From assembly GCF_001691565.1 (NCBI RefSeq), contig NZ_MAYO01000003.1, positions 2,283,851-2,347,850 on the forward strand: DNA of 64,000 nt, given 5' to 3'. The stretch is from Microbacterium oleivorans. Lineage in GTDB: Bacteria; Actinomycetota; Actinomycetes; Actinomycetales; Microbacteriaceae. Position 1 is the stretch's first letter. Each line of letters opens with the position of its first letter. Under the pieces are notes generated by a model that did no database searches, was not told the DNA's origin, and saw nothing but the letters and a program-made list of their open reading frames with translations. Below are positions 25,127-33,872 of this stretch, in pieces. Position numbers and translations under genes: made by a program.

Positions 25127-25788
25127 GGGGACGCCTCGACGCGATACCCGACGCCGGGCTCGGTGACGATCACCCAGGGTTCGCCGAGTCGCTTGCGGAG
25201 CGCCGACACGGTGATGCGCACCGCGTTGGTGAAGGGGTCGGCGTTGGCATCCCAGGCCTGCTCCAGCAGCGACTCCGCGCTGACGACCCCGCCTTCGGCT
25301 GCGACGAGTACCTCGAGGACGGCGAACTGCTTGCGGGTGAGCGCGACGTAGCGGCCGTTCCGGTAGACCTCTCGGCGGAAGGGGTCGACGCGCAGTCCGG
25401 CGTACTCGCGAACAGGCGGACGGACCGAGGCGCGTCGGCGGTCGAGGGCGCGCAGACGCAGGACGAGTTCACGCAGCTCGAACGGCTTCGTGAGGTAGTC
25501 GTCGGCGCCGAGCTCGAATCCGGATTCCTTGTCGTCGAGCCGGTCCGCGGCGGTCAGCATGAGGATCGGCATCCCGCTGCCGGACTCGACGATCGAGCGT
25601 GCGACCTCGTCCCCGGACGGACCCGGGATGTCGCGATCGAGGATCGCGATGTCGTAGGAGCCGACCGCGAGGAGCTCGAGTGCGGCGTCGCCGTCGCCCG
25701 CGATGTCGGCGGCGATCGCCTCCAGGCGCAGGCCGTCGCGGATCGCTCCCGCCATCAGGGGTTCGTCCTCGACGATCAGCACACGCAC
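25123..25788 (-). CDS. OmpR-family response regulator
   Basis: The product has 221 residues. The receiver domain (1-115) begins VRVLIVEDEP, with phospho-acceptor Asp51 in AILDRDIPG and the conserved lysine in YLTKPFELRELV. A winged-helix DNA-binding domain (about 128-218) ends GEPWVIVTEPGVGYRVEASP. The GTG at 25788 gives the canonical start; the next GTG at 25782 has a better spaced AAGGGG and is an alternative. It is divergent from a VanY-like peptidase gene, a VanRS-like layout, with CGTA repeats in between. Confidence 0.92.
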   Translation of the reverse strand: MRVLIVEDEPLMAGAIRDGLRLEAIAADIAGDGDAALELLAVGSYDIAILDRDIPGPSGDEVARSIVESGSGMPILMLTAADRLDDKESGFELGADDYLTKPFELRELVLRLRALDRRRASVRPPVREYAGLRVDPFRREVYRNGRYVALTRKQFAVLEVLVAAEGGVVSAESLLEQAWDANADPFTNAVRITVSALRKRLGEPWVIVTEPGVGYRVEASP

Positions 25789-25796
25789 CCCTTGAT

Positions 25797-25844
25797 CGTA
25801 CGAAGCGGGTCGTATCGCGGGCGTATGGATTTCCGCGTACGCCC
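25797..25844. promoter_or_regulatory. CGTA repeats between response regulator and peptidase gene
   Basis: CGTA occurs at 25797, 25811, 25822 and 25836 (steps 14, 11, 14). The last two are also part of an inverted repeat GGGCGTA (25819-25825) / TACGCCC (25838-25844). Direct repeats with 11-bp steps are usual for OmpR-family dimers, so this is the best candidate for the binding site of the adjacent regulator. Confidence 0.45.
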
Positions 25845-25874
25845 TCGCAACATCGGGGCCCGTGGGATGGGGGT

Positions 25875-26435
25875 ATGAAATCCGCCGCCCCTGCTGCTGT
25901 CCTCCTCGCCCTGGCCGTCGTGCTCGCCGGGTGCGCCGCCCAGGGATCGGTCGGAGGCCCTGGCATCCGTTCCGTCCTCTCACCGATCGACCAGGGCGAG
26001 GTCCCCGACGACACGACCGTCCACGACACGGATGTGCCGGCTGTTGCGCGGCTCGACGCCGACCTGCGGGCGGCGCTGACAGCGGCATCCGATCGGGCGG
26101 CGGGCGAGGATGTCACGCTCCGGATCAACAGCGGGTGGCGCTCGCCGGAGCTGCAGGAGCGGCTGCTCCGGGATGCGGTGAAGACGTACGGATCCCTGGA
26201 GGAAGCGACTCGGTGGGTGGCGACTTCCGAGACGTCGGCGCACGTCTCGGGGGACGCCGTCGATGTGGGCCCCTTCGATGGTGCCTACTGGCTGGATCTC
26301 CACGGGGCGGAGTTCGGGTTGTGTCGGATCTACGTCAATGAGCCCTGGCATTTCGAACTCCGACCCGAGGCCGCGACCGAGGGGTGCCCCAGCCAGTACC
26401 TCGATCCGACGGAGGACCCGCGCATGGCGGGCTGA
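25875..26435 (+). CDS. M15 family D-Ala-D-Ala carboxypeptidase, VanY-like lipoprotein
   Basis: A 186-residue lipoprotein with lipobox L-A-G-C (Cys20). The M15 zinc-peptidase motifs are complete: INSGWRS (84-90), SAHVSGDAVDVG with His123 and Asp130, and EPWHFEL with Glu156 and His159. Such enzymes trim the terminal D-Ala from peptidoglycan stems on the cell surface. The start at 25875 follows GATGGGGGT; no signal peptide would be formed from upstream starts. The divergent two-component pair suggests it is induced by an envelope or glycopeptide-type signal. Confidence 0.88.
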   Translation: MKSAAPAAVLLALAVVLAGCAAQGSVGGPGIRSVLSPIDQGEVPDDTTVHDTDVPAVARLDADLRAALTAASDRAAGEDVTLRINSGWRSPELQERLLRDAVKTYGSLEEATRWVATSETSAHVSGDAVDVGPFDGAYWLDLHGAEFGLCRIYVNEPWHFELRPEAATEGCPSQYLDPTEDPRMAG

Positions 26436-26474
26436 CCCGAGCCGCGTGGTTCGGGCGCCCGTAGGCTGGCTCAC

Positions 26475-27725
26475 ATGAGCGACGGCGCAGGCGAGAACTG
26501 GTCCCGGAACATCCGCTACACGGCGGAACGGTACGTCGCGCCGAAGACGGTCGACGAGTTGCGCGAGGTGGTCGCGGCATCCGATTCGGTGAAAGCGCTC
26601 GGTTCGCGGCACTCCTTCACGCGCATCGCCGACACGGGCGGGACGCTGGTCTCGACCGCCGAGCTCGACCTGCCGATCCAGGTGGATGCCGCGCAGAAGC
26701 GGGTGCGCGTCGGCGGCGGCGTTCGCTACGGCGAACTCGCGCAGGAGCTCGACCTGCAGGGGTGGGCGCTCGCGAACCTGGCGTCGCTGCCGCACATCTC
26801 GGTCGCGGGTGCGGTCAGCACGGGGACCCACGGGTCCGGTGTGGGAAACCGCTCGCTCGCCGCTGCGGTGACCGGTCTCGAGCTCGTCACCTCGACCGGC
26901 GAGCTGATGCAGCTGACCGATCGCGACGACGCGCTCGCCGGTGCGGTCGTGGGTCTCGGTGCGCTCGGGATCGTGACGACGGTCGAACTCGCGATCGAGC
27001 CGACCTACGAGGTCGCGCAGACGGTCTACGAGAACGTGCCGCTCGAAGCCGTCCGCAAGAACTTCGACGTCATCGCGGGATCGGCCTACAGCGTCTCGTT
27101 CTTCACGACGTTCCGCGACGGCATGTACGTCGACCAGGTGTGGCGCAAAGAACGCACGGATGCCGCGGCGACGCCGATCCCCGCGGCGTTGCGCGATCGC
27201 CAGGCGTCGGGCGCCCGGCATCCGCTCCCCGGCGTCTCGGCGGCGTCGTGCACGGTGCAGGGTGGCAAGGCGGGCCGCTGGCTCGATCGGCTGCCGCACT
27301 TCCGGCTGGAGTTCACGCCGTCGAACGGCGAGGAGCTGCAGTCCGAGTTCCTGTTGCCGTTCGCCGACGCGGTGGGTGCGTTCGACGCGGTGCGGGAGCT
27401 CTCCGAGCGGCTGAAGCCCGTGCTGCAGGTGTGCGAGGTGCGCACGATCGCCGGCGACGACCTGTGGCTGTCGCCGAGTTCCGGTCGGGATTCGGTCGCG
27501 TTCCACTTCACGTGGACCGACGACGAGGCCGGGGTCGCGGAGGTGCTGCCGGAGCTCGAAGCGGCGCTCGCCCCCTTCGGCGCGCGGCCGCACTGGGGCA
27601 AGGTGTTCACGCCGCGCGATCCCGCCGAGCTGTACCCGCGGTGGGCGGAGTTCGTGCAGCTGCAGCGCGCGCTCGACCCGCGCGGTGCGTTCCTGAACGA
27701 CTACCTGCGGGCGCTCGGGCTGTAG
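26475..27725 (+). CDS. Alditol oxidase (AldO-like, covalent FAD)
   Basis: A 416-residue VAO-family flavoenzyme very close in pattern to Streptomyces alditol oxidase (418 residues). His46 in LGSRHSF corresponds to the FAD-attaching His46 of AldO. NLASLPHISVAGAVSTGTHG (89-108) binds the cofactor, and RPHWGKVF near the end is the substrate-site signature. It oxidises polyols such as xylitol or sorbitol with oxygen, making H2O2. There is no signal peptide. It stands alone, with a GC-rich tandem repeat immediately after the stop. Confidence 0.88.
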   Translation: MSDGAGENWSRNIRYTAERYVAPKTVDELREVVAASDSVKALGSRHSFTRIADTGGTLVSTAELDLPIQVDAAQKRVRVGGGVRYGELAQELDLQGWALANLASLPHISVAGAVSTGTHGSGVGNRSLAAAVTGLELVTSTGELMQLTDRDDALAGAVVGLGALGIVTTVELAIEPTYEVAQTVYENVPLEAVRKNFDVIAGSAYSVSFFTTFRDGMYVDQVWRKERTDAAATPIPAALRDRQASGARHPLPGVSAASCTVQGGKAGRWLDRLPHFRLEFTPSNGEELQSEFLLPFADAVGAFDAVRELSERLKPVLQVCEVRTIAGDDLWLSPSSGRDSVAFHFTWTDDEAGVAEVLPELEAALAPFGARPHWGKVFTPRDPAELYPRWAEFVQLQRALDPRGAFLNDYLRALGL

Positions 27726-27727
27726 TC

Positions 27728-27896
27728 GGGGCGCAGGAGTTCTGTGTGCGCGGGGCGCGGGTGTTCTCGCGTGCGCGGGGCGCGGGTGTCTCGCGTGCGC
27801 GGGGCGCGGCGTTTCTGTGTGGGCTGAGCGCGGGGCGCGGCGTTCCTGTGTGGGCCGAGCGCGGCGTTCTCGCGTGCGCTGAGCGCGGCCCGTGCG
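27728..27896. repeat. Degenerate GC-rich tandem repeat
   Basis: Six to seven units of about 22-31 bp built on GCGGGGCGCGG-(C/T)GTTCT-C/G-GCGTGC occupy most of the gap between two convergent genes. Units start near 27728, 27750, 27775, 27799, 27828, 27859 and 27883. The length and sequence differ from unit to unit, so it is not a CRISPR. No protein is supported in either strand; it may act as a transcription barrier or be a slippage product. Confidence 0.65.
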
Positions 27897-27991
27897 GGAG
27901 CCAGGGTCCGCGTCGTCGCTCGTGGTCGCTCGTACGTGGTTCGGTCGCGGGTTGGTGGCGCGTGGCCGCGGGCGCGCGGTTCGGCGCCGTC

Positions 27992-29401
27992 TCAGAAGGG
28001 TGCGGGGTCTCCGGGGTGCGTTTCGGCAGGGGTGAAGGCGACGGCCGGGGTGGGTGCGTCTTCTCTGTAGGTCCTGCCGAGGGGTGAGGTCCATTCGAGG
28101 ACTCCACCCGTGAGTTGTCGGACTCGCCATGCGGTGAATTGCTTCATCGAATGGTGTCGTTGGCACAGGTGGGCGAGGTTGGTGAGTTCGGTCTTGCCGC
28201 CGAGGGCGTGATCGTGGGTGTGATCGACTTCGCAGCGGATGGCGGCGATGCGGCATCCGGGGAACCGGCAGTGCTGATCCCTGGCCTGCAGGAACCGGCG
28301 CATTCCGGACGGCACGCGGTATGAGTCGGTGGCGACGGTGACGCCTGTGGTGGGGTCGTGGAAGAGGCGCTCCCAGACTCCGGTGTCGCCGGCGAGTGTG
28401 CGGGCGGTCGCCGGGTCGATCGGGGACCGGCCGGTCAGGTCACAGGGCCCGTCATCCGCACCGGTGAGCGTCGCCGCGGGAACCAGGACTTGAACCCGCG
28501 CCCGGATGGCTCCGAGGGGGCCGGCGGTGGTGTCGCGGGTGTCGTCCAACGCGGGTGTGCCGGCGAGGAGCAGGTCGGTGAACACGTCCGCGCGGACCTG
28601 GTCGGTCGACCGCTGATCTGTTGAGATGACCGTCGCGGCATCGTCGCCGTCGCCGTCGCCGTCGCCCTCGCCGTCGCCGTCGCTGTGCTTCGCGGCGGTC
28701 CCCCCGAACGCGACCCCGATACCGCCGCGCGCATCGGCGCGCTCTGCGCGGGTGTCGACGATCGCCCGCGCTTGCTGGGTGAGCCGGTCGTGGATCCCCT
28801 CGGCGATCACGGTCGGGAGGGTCGCGATGAGGTCGCTCATCCCGTCCCGCCCCGGAACGAGTCGGACACACCTTCCCGCGGCGGCCTCCTGATGCCGTTC
28901 AGCGAATGACCGGGGGTGCATCCGGTGGGCGAGGATCTCCAACTCACCTCGCACCCGGTTCGGGGTGTCGCGTTCGCAGCGTTCGATCGCGACCTTCTCG
29001 AACTCGGCCCACAGTTCTGCGGGCAGGTTCGCACCGGCATCCACGATCGCGAGCACGTGACCTCGCACGATCCGGCCCGCCTCCCACGCGGCGACCGCGG
29101 CGGGGAATCCTTCGATGATCATCCGGGCTTCACCGATGCGGCGTTGCACGGTGCGGTCCGCGACGCGCATCACGCCGCCGACCTCCGCCGAGATCGACCG
29201 GAGCACCATGTCGCTCAGCCGCACTTTCACGTGCGGGTGCCCACCCTGCTCCTCGGCCAACCGTCCCGCCGCGGCGAGCACGCGAAGCTCCGCGATCTGC
29301 CCCGCGGCGACCTGCCGGCCGACACGTTCGACGTCCGCAACGATCCCCGTGACGGCGGCGAGATACGCCTCACCATCGGGGGTTTCCGCTGCGTCCGTCA
29401 T
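27992..29401 (-). CDS. HNH endonuclease signature / DUF222 protein (13E12-type)
   Basis: A 469-residue protein with an N-terminal DUF222 region (about 30-330) and a C-terminal HNH domain. The HNH core is CRFPGC, then CEVDHTHDH, then LAHLCQRHHSMK, with zinc cysteines and the catalytic His in the VDH motif. Proteins of this type are numerous in actinobacteria (mycobacterial 13E12 repeat family) and may be selfish or defence nucleases; the role is not settled. A (Gly-Asp)n stretch near residue 240-253 is encoded by a hexanucleotide repeat. Expression probably starts in the AT-rich upstream gap. Confidence 0.85.
   Translation of the reverse strand: MTDAAETPDGEAYLAAVTGIVADVERVGRQVAAGQIAELRVLAAAGRLAEEQGGHPHVKVRLSDMVLRSISAEVGGVMRVADRTVQRRIGEARMIIEGFPAAVAAWEAGRIVRGHVLAIVDAGANLPAELWAEFEKVAIERCERDTPNRVRGELEILAHRMHPRSFAERHQEAAAGRCVRLVPGRDGMSDLIATLPTVIAEGIHDRLTQQARAIVDTRAERADARGGIGVAFGGTAAKHSDGDGEGDGDGDGDDAATVISTDQRSTDQVRADVFTDLLLAGTPALDDTRDTTAGPLGAIRARVQVLVPAATLTGADDGPCDLTGRSPIDPATARTLAGDTGVWERLFHDPTTGVTVATDSYRVPSGMRRFLQARDQHCRFPGCRIAAIRCEVDHTHDHALGGKTELTNLAHLCQRHHSMKQFTAWRVRQLTGGVLEWTSPLGRTYREDAPTPAVAFTPAETHPGDPAPF
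28642..28683. repeat. In-frame hexanucleotide repeat in the HNH gene
   Basis: Seven CGTCGC units (the fifth is CCTCGC) run without a break. Read on the minus strand they encode alternating Gly and Asp/Glu. Because the unit is 6 bp, copy-number changes would keep the frame and only alter linker length between the DUF222 and HNH parts. Confidence 0.85.
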
Positions 29402-29482
29402 ACCTGCACTCTCTCACCCACCTCCGACATCCGGATCCCGAAATCCACCCAAACCACACGATATGAACAGCCCGAAAAATGA

Positions 29483-29492
29483 GAAAGCTTTC
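29483..29492. promoter_or_regulatory. Palindrome in AT-rich gap upstream of the HNH gene
   Basis: GAAAGCTTTC is a perfect 10-bp palindrome within the most AT-rich stretch nearby (about 29455-29515), 82 bases upstream of the HNH start. It may be an operator or promoter element. Nothing else is seen in the 133-bp gap. Confidence 0.35.
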
Positions 29493-29534
29493 ATTATCAG
29501 TGGGGGCTGAAAATCCGCCACGCACCTCAGGAGT

Positions 29535-29969
29535 TCACGCGCGATCTGGGTCACCCGTCGCGTTCCTGAAGCGAGAGAGCCACGACCTTCGCGTACGTGT
29601 GGCGAGCTCCCCGACGCCGAGCCACAGCGATAGATAGAGCTCCTCTGCTGCGCGGGAATCGACGGACCACACAGGGTCGAGCCGCTCGGCCACCGCATCG
29701 AAGACCGGGGTCACGCTCGTCACATCGAAGAACGGCGCGCCGTCGTCGAATCCCGCGAGCGCGGCCCGGGTCTCACTGATGACCTTCTGGTCGAGTGCAG
29801 GCGGTTCGGCGTCGCCGACCCACAGGTCGTACCAGCGATCCTGAACGCGCCCCGACAGGCGCTCCAACTCCTTCCGGGACATGCCGCTGAGCGCCGCAAG
29901 AGTGTCGGGCGACACCGTCCGCTCGAGGGGCAGAACTTCTGTGCCGTCCAGTTGCTCGTCATCACTCAC
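29535..29969 (-). CDS. Hypothetical acidic protein
   Basis: A 144-residue, mostly helical, acidic protein that I do not recognise. Visible points: SGMSRKELERLSGRVQDRWYDLWVGDAE (helical, about 28-55) and a conserved-looking YLSLWLGVGELA segment near 110-121. No signal peptide or membrane span. It lies between the HNH gene and a divergent NUDIX gene (79 bases away) and is read in the same direction as the HNH gene, 133 bases upstream of it. Confidence 0.55.
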   Translation of the reverse strand: MSDDEQLDGTEVLPLERTVSPDTLAALSGMSRKELERLSGRVQDRWYDLWVGDAEPPALDQKVISETRAALAGFDDGAPFFDVTSVTPVFDAVAERLDPVWSVDSRAAEELYLSLWLGVGELATRTRRSWLSRFRNATGDPDRA

Positions 29970-30048
29970 TGCGTAATCTCACCATCGCGGTGCGTCGGGT
30001 GCCACCGCTCGCGGCATCCTGGAATGCACCCCACCCCGAATAGGACTC

Positions 30049-30606
30049 ATGCCCCACCTCCACACCCGCCCCGGCGACCATGACGCGACCGTCAGCTTCT
30101 TCATCGTCCGCACTGACGGGCCCGAGCCTCGTCTGAGCTTCCACCTGCACATCAGAGTGCAGAAGCTCATGATGTTCGGCGGGCACATCGAGCGCGACGA
30201 GACGCCGTGGGCAGCGGTCTTGCGCGAGCTCGTCGAGGAATCCGGCTATCAGCCGTCACAGGTGCGGGTGCTGCAGCCGCGCGTCCGGATCCGGCAGGTG
30301 ACGGATGCCGCCGCCCACCCGGTCCCGGTGATGTCGTCCACCGCCTGCACGACCGCGGACCCGGCGCACTTCCACACCGATCTGCTCTACGCCCTCGTCA
30401 CCGGCGAGGAGCCCGCGGGCGAACCGGAAGACGGGGAGTCCACCGACATCCGCCTGCTGACCCGGACCGAGCTCGACCTCATTCCCGCCGAGGAGATCGT
30501 GGAGATGTGGCGCGAGGCCGGGCGGTTCATCCTCGACGAGGTCATCGACGCGTGGGAACCGGTCGCGATGGACGACTATCCGGGCGTCGCACCGCTCGTC
30601 GGGTGA
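30049..30606 (+). CDS. NUDIX hydrolase
   Basis: The product has 185 residues. The Nudix box is complete: G-H-I-E-R-D-E-x7-R-E-L-V-E-E-S-G-Y at 45-67 (GX5EX7REUXEEXGU), so it should hydrolyse a nucleoside diphosphate linked to another moiety using Mg2+. The substrate cannot be read. The C-terminal part (130-185) forms a helix and a Pro/Val-rich tail. It is convergent with a small unknown gene, 3 bases apart. Confidence 0.88.
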   Translation: MPHLHTRPGDHDATVSFFIVRTDGPEPRLSFHLHIRVQKLMMFGGHIERDETPWAAVLRELVEESGYQPSQVRVLQPRVRIRQVTDAAAHPVPVMSSTACTTADPAHFHTDLLYALVTGEEPAGEPEDGESTDIRLLTRTELDLIPAEEIVEMWREAGRFILDEVIDAWEPVAMDDYPGVAPLVG

Positions 30607-30609
30607 GCT

Positions 30610-30855
30610 CTACTCCGCGTCCGTCTCGACCTCGCCGTCGGCGATGGCGTCGGCGTAGGTGCGCAGGTCGGGACCCGGCTCCCAGTCGATGAACTGGTCC
30701 TTCAGCTTCCCGGTCAGCGCGGCGAATGCCTCGTCCGAGGTCATCTCCTTGCCCGACCCGGCCAGGTCGACTACCGCTTCTCGCAGCACTCGGTCGGCGT
30801 CGTCGAGGATCTTGGCGCGTGCTTCGTCGTTCCAGCGGATCTCTGAGCTCTTCAT
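30610..30855 (-). CDS. Small hypothetical protein, 81 residues
   Basis: An acidic helical protein starting MKSSEIRWNDEARAKILDDA. Two helices (about 8-32 and 40-55) are followed by an acidic tail rich in Asp and Glu. No family recognised; similar short proteins are common single-gene units in Microbacteriaceae. The ribosome site is weak. It ends 3 bases from the convergent NUDIX gene. Confidence 0.5.
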   Translation of the reverse strand: MKSSEIRWNDEARAKILDDADRVLREAVVDLAGSGKEMTSDEAFAALTGKLKDQFIDWEPGPDLRTYADAIADGEVETDAE

Positions 30856-31057
30856 GCCCGGACGCTAACCCGCCTCCGGATGCCGCGGCCCGGGGTTGCG
30901 CTCCGGGGCGCGATGCGCATGCGACCCCGTACCCCATCGCCGCACCCGTGGCAACCGCATACCTCGATGCACCCGTGCACCGAATGATGGCCGCAGCGGT
31001 CGAAGCTCGACTCCTCGGGTTGATCACGCCCGGTCGGGCCCCGCGGGAGGAGTCGCC

Positions 31058-32065
31058 GTGAGCAGCACCACATCCCGAGGCGTCGCCGTCGTCACCGGCG
31101 GCAGCGCTGGACTCGGTCGCGCGATCGTCCGCGAACTCGCCGATCGCGGCTGGGATGTCGCCGTCCTCGCCCGTGGCCGCGACGGGGTGGATGCCGCCAC
31201 CGCCGAGGTGCGCGCGAAGGGCCGCCGTGCGCACGGTGTCTCCGTCGACGTCGCCGATCACGCCGCCGTCGACGCCGCCGCGTCGGAGGTCGAAGCGGAA
31301 CTCGGCGACATCGACCTGTGGGTCAACAACGTCATGTCGGGGTCGATCGCGCCGTTCCTCGACACGACCCCCGAGGACTACGAACGGGCGACGAAGGTCA
31401 CCTATCTCGGCACGGTCAACGGCACCCGGGCCGCGCTGACGCGCATGCGACCGCGTGACCGTGGCCACGTCATCCAGATCGGCTCGGCTCTCGCGCACCG
31501 CGGCATCCCGCTCCAGGCGGCGTACTGCGGCTCGAAGCACGCCGTCCACGGGTTCACCGACTCGGTCGTGTCGGAACTCACGCACGAGGGGAGCGCTGTC
31601 GCCGTCTCGATCGTCGACATGCCCGCCCTCAACACGACCCAGTTCGGCTGGGTGAAGTCGCCCTTCTCGGAGCACCCGCAGCCGGTCCCGCCGATCTACC
31701 AGCCCGAGGTCGGCGCGCGCGCCGTCGGCGACGTCGCCGACAAACCCCGTCGTCGTACCTGGGTGGGCGAGTCGACCGTCGGTCTCGTCCTCGGCACCCG
31801 GGTCGCGGGACGGTTCATGGACTGGTATCTCGCCAAGAACGCGTGGGAGGGCCAGTTCGCCGAGGACAAGGGCTCGTCGACGACCCCGCCGAACCTCTAC
31901 GAGCCGGTCCCCGGCGATCACGGAGCCCACGGCGCGTTCGACGACCGGGCGCGCGGCGAGAGCATCCAGACTCGCGCACTGCGGCACCGGCGCGGGCTCT
32001 ACTCCGCGGCATCCGTCGCCGGCGTCGCAGCCCTCGCGGGGGTCGTGAAGCTCCTGCGGCGCTGA
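31058..32065 (+). CDS. SDR family oxidoreductase
   Basis: A 335-residue extended-length classical SDR. The NAD(P) motif is T-G-G-S-A-G-L-G (about 13-20), NNVM replaces NNAG near residue 90, and the catalytic Tyr and Lys are in YCGSKHAV. The C-terminal extension (about 250-335) is long and ends in a hydrophobic, basic segment (SVAGVAALAGVVKLLRR) that could attach to the membrane. GGGAGGAG lies 5 bases upstream of the GTG start at 31058. It heads a three-gene run with a thioesterase and a second SDR. Confidence 0.85.
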   Translation: MSSTTSRGVAVVTGGSAGLGRAIVRELADRGWDVAVLARGRDGVDAATAEVRAKGRRAHGVSVDVADHAAVDAAASEVEAELGDIDLWVNNVMSGSIAPFLDTTPEDYERATKVTYLGTVNGTRAALTRMRPRDRGHVIQIGSALAHRGIPLQAAYCGSKHAVHGFTDSVVSELTHEGSAVAVSIVDMPALNTTQFGWVKSPFSEHPQPVPPIYQPEVGARAVGDVADKPRRRTWVGESTVGLVLGTRVAGRFMDWYLAKNAWEGQFAEDKGSSTTPPNLYEPVPGDHGAHGAFDDRARGESIQTRALRHRRGLYSAASVAGVAALAGVVKLLRR

Positions 32066-32091
32066 CTCCGGCGGCGGTAGCATCCGTACTC

Positions 32092-32886
32092 GTGCCCGCC
32101 TACTTCGAACGCACCGCTTCTGAACGTACCGACGCGACCAGGTTCCAGCCGACGACGTTCACGGGGGGAGCCTGGAACGTCACCGAACAGCACGTCGCCC
32201 CGCCGATCGGCCTGCTCGCCCACGCGATCGAGGTCGATCACGCGGCGCGCAGCCCGCAGCCGATGCAGCTCTCGCGGCTGTCGGTCGACATCCTCGGGGT
32301 GATCCCGATCGACGAGGTCGAGGTGACCTGCCGCGTGCTGCGCCCGGGGCGGAGCATCGAGCTCGTCGAGGCGACCCTCGCACAGGCGGGCCGGCCGGCG
32401 CTCAGCGCCCGCGCCTGGCTCATGCACACGCGCGACACCGACGCGCTCGCAGGAACCGCGCATCCCGCGATGCCCCCACGGGACGCGATCGAGCCCGTAG
32501 ATCCGTCGTCGGCCTGGCCCGGCGAGTTCATCGCGACCGTCGGCGAGGTGCGTCGCCGGCAGGAGGCCCCGGGCCGTGCGCAGACCTGGATCCTCCCCGC
32601 CGTCCCGCTCCTGGAGGGCGAGCCCGTGTCGACGACCGCCCGGCTCGTCTCGCTCGTCGACATCGCCAACGGCGTCACCCCGCGCGCCGATCCGCGCGAC
32701 GTCGCGTTCCCGAACCTCGACCTCACGCTCCACCTCGTGCGCACGCCCGAGCACGGCTGGATCGGCTTCGACACGACCGTCACGTTCGGGGCGACCGGCC
32801 TCGGCATGACCCAGACCGTCCTCCACGACGAACGCGGCGTCGTCGGCTCCGTCGTCCAGTCCCTCACCGTCAGGCCGAATCGATGA
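32092..32886 (+). CDS. Thioesterase family protein (TesB-like double hot dog)
   Basis: A 264-residue protein with two hot-dog-like halves. The first includes HVAPPIGLLAHAIEVD and a RLSVDILGVIPID strand; the second has ARLVSLVDIANGVTPRADPRDVAFPNLDLTLHLVR, the acyl-CoA thioesterase signature of actinobacterial TesB-like proteins. It should split acyl-CoA esters to acid and CoA. The GTG start at 32092 is set where the fold starts. It overlaps the next SDR by 4 bases (ATGA) and follows the first SDR by 26 bases. Confidence 0.8.
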   Translation: MPAYFERTASERTDATRFQPTTFTGGAWNVTEQHVAPPIGLLAHAIEVDHAARSPQPMQLSRLSVDILGVIPIDEVEVTCRVLRPGRSIELVEATLAQAGRPALSARAWLMHTRDTDALAGTAHPAMPPRDAIEPVDPSSAWPGEFIATVGEVRRRQEAPGRAQTWILPAVPLLEGEPVSTTARLVSLVDIANGVTPRADPRDVAFPNLDLTLHLVRTPEHGWIGFDTTVTFGATGLGMTQTVLHDERGVVGSVVQSLTVRPNR

Positions 32887-33743
32887 CCCTCCCCCTCGCA
32901 GGGAAGACCGCCCTCATCACGGGCGTCTCCCGCCGCCGCGGCATCGGCTTCGCGGTCGCCTCGCGCCTCGCCGCGCTCGGCGCGAGCGTGTTCGTGCAGC
33001 ACTGGCGGCCGCACGACCTCGACCAGCCGTGGGGAGGGGACGACCTCGACGCGGTGCGCACCGGCATCCGTTCGGCCCTCGTCGGCGACGCGAGCTTCGG
33101 CGACGTGGAGGCGGATCTGACGGATGCCGGGGCGTTACCCGGCCTCATCGACGCCGCGTCCGGACTCACCGGACACCTCGACATCCTCGTCTGCAACCAC
33201 GCCAAGAGCGGCGATGACGGCAGCATCCTCGACATGACCGCGGACCGACTCGACGCCTTCTGGGACACGAACACCCGCTCCACGTTGCTGCTCACCGCGG
33301 AGTTCGCCCGACGCCTGGCGCCGCCGCAGTCGGGTCAGCGGCGTCCCGGCGACGCGATCGAGGGGGCCAAGCCGTACGCGGAGCCGACCGGTCGCGTGTT
33401 CTGGATGACCTCGGGGCAGGGTCACGGCGCGATGCGCGGCGAGGTCGCCTATGCGACGAGCAAAGCGGCGCTCGCGGGCATCACCCGCACCGTCGCAGCG
33501 GAACTGCTCGAACTCGGCATCGTCCTCAACACCGTCAACCCCGGCCCCGTCCACACGGGTTACATGGACCCCGACACCGCCGACCGCGACACCTCCGCAC
33601 TCGAGGAGTGGCTCGGATCGACGCCGTTCGGCCGGGTCGGCGTCCCGGCCGATCCCGCCGCGCTCATCGGCTGGCTGTCGACGGCCGAGGGCGCCTGGAT
33701 CGTCGGGCAGGTCCTCACGAGCGACGGCGGGTTCAGCCTCTAG
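32883..33743 (+). CDS. SDR family oxidoreductase
   Basis: The product has 286 residues. The cofactor motif is T-G-V-S-R-R-R-G-I-G (12-21), a variant also seen in enoyl reductases, and the catalytic pair is in VAYATSKAAL (Tyr and Lys four apart). NTVNPGPVHTGYMD follows as the usual strand-6 loop, and the C-terminus has VLTSDGGFSL. A classical reductase of unknown substrate. Translation is coupled to the thioesterase gene by an ATGA overlap, so the three enzymes probably serve one acyl or steroid-like pathway. Confidence 0.88.
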   Translation: MTLPLAGKTALITGVSRRRGIGFAVASRLAALGASVFVQHWRPHDLDQPWGGDDLDAVRTGIRSALVGDASFGDVEADLTDAGALPGLIDAASGLTGHLDILVCNHAKSGDDGSILDMTADRLDAFWDTNTRSTLLLTAEFARRLAPPQSGQRRPGDAIEGAKPYAEPTGRVFWMTSGQGHGAMRGEVAYATSKAALAGITRTVAAELLELGIVLNTVNPGPVHTGYMDPDTADRDTSALEEWLGSTPFGRVGVPADPAALIGWLSTAEGAWIVGQVLTSDGGFSL

Positions 33744-33872
33744 CGGTGACATCCGCACGACGACTGGTGCGCGAGAAGCCTCATCGGGCTGCGCAGGCAA
33801 CACCCGCACCGCCGGTCGTGCATTCGTCACGAGGACCTGGTGCGAGCACGGCCGATGTGGTGGGATCGGCCC

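Noticed and set aside
27728..27896. CRISPR array
   Set aside because: Units vary in both length and sequence, no constant repeat with unique spacers exists, and no cas gene is present.
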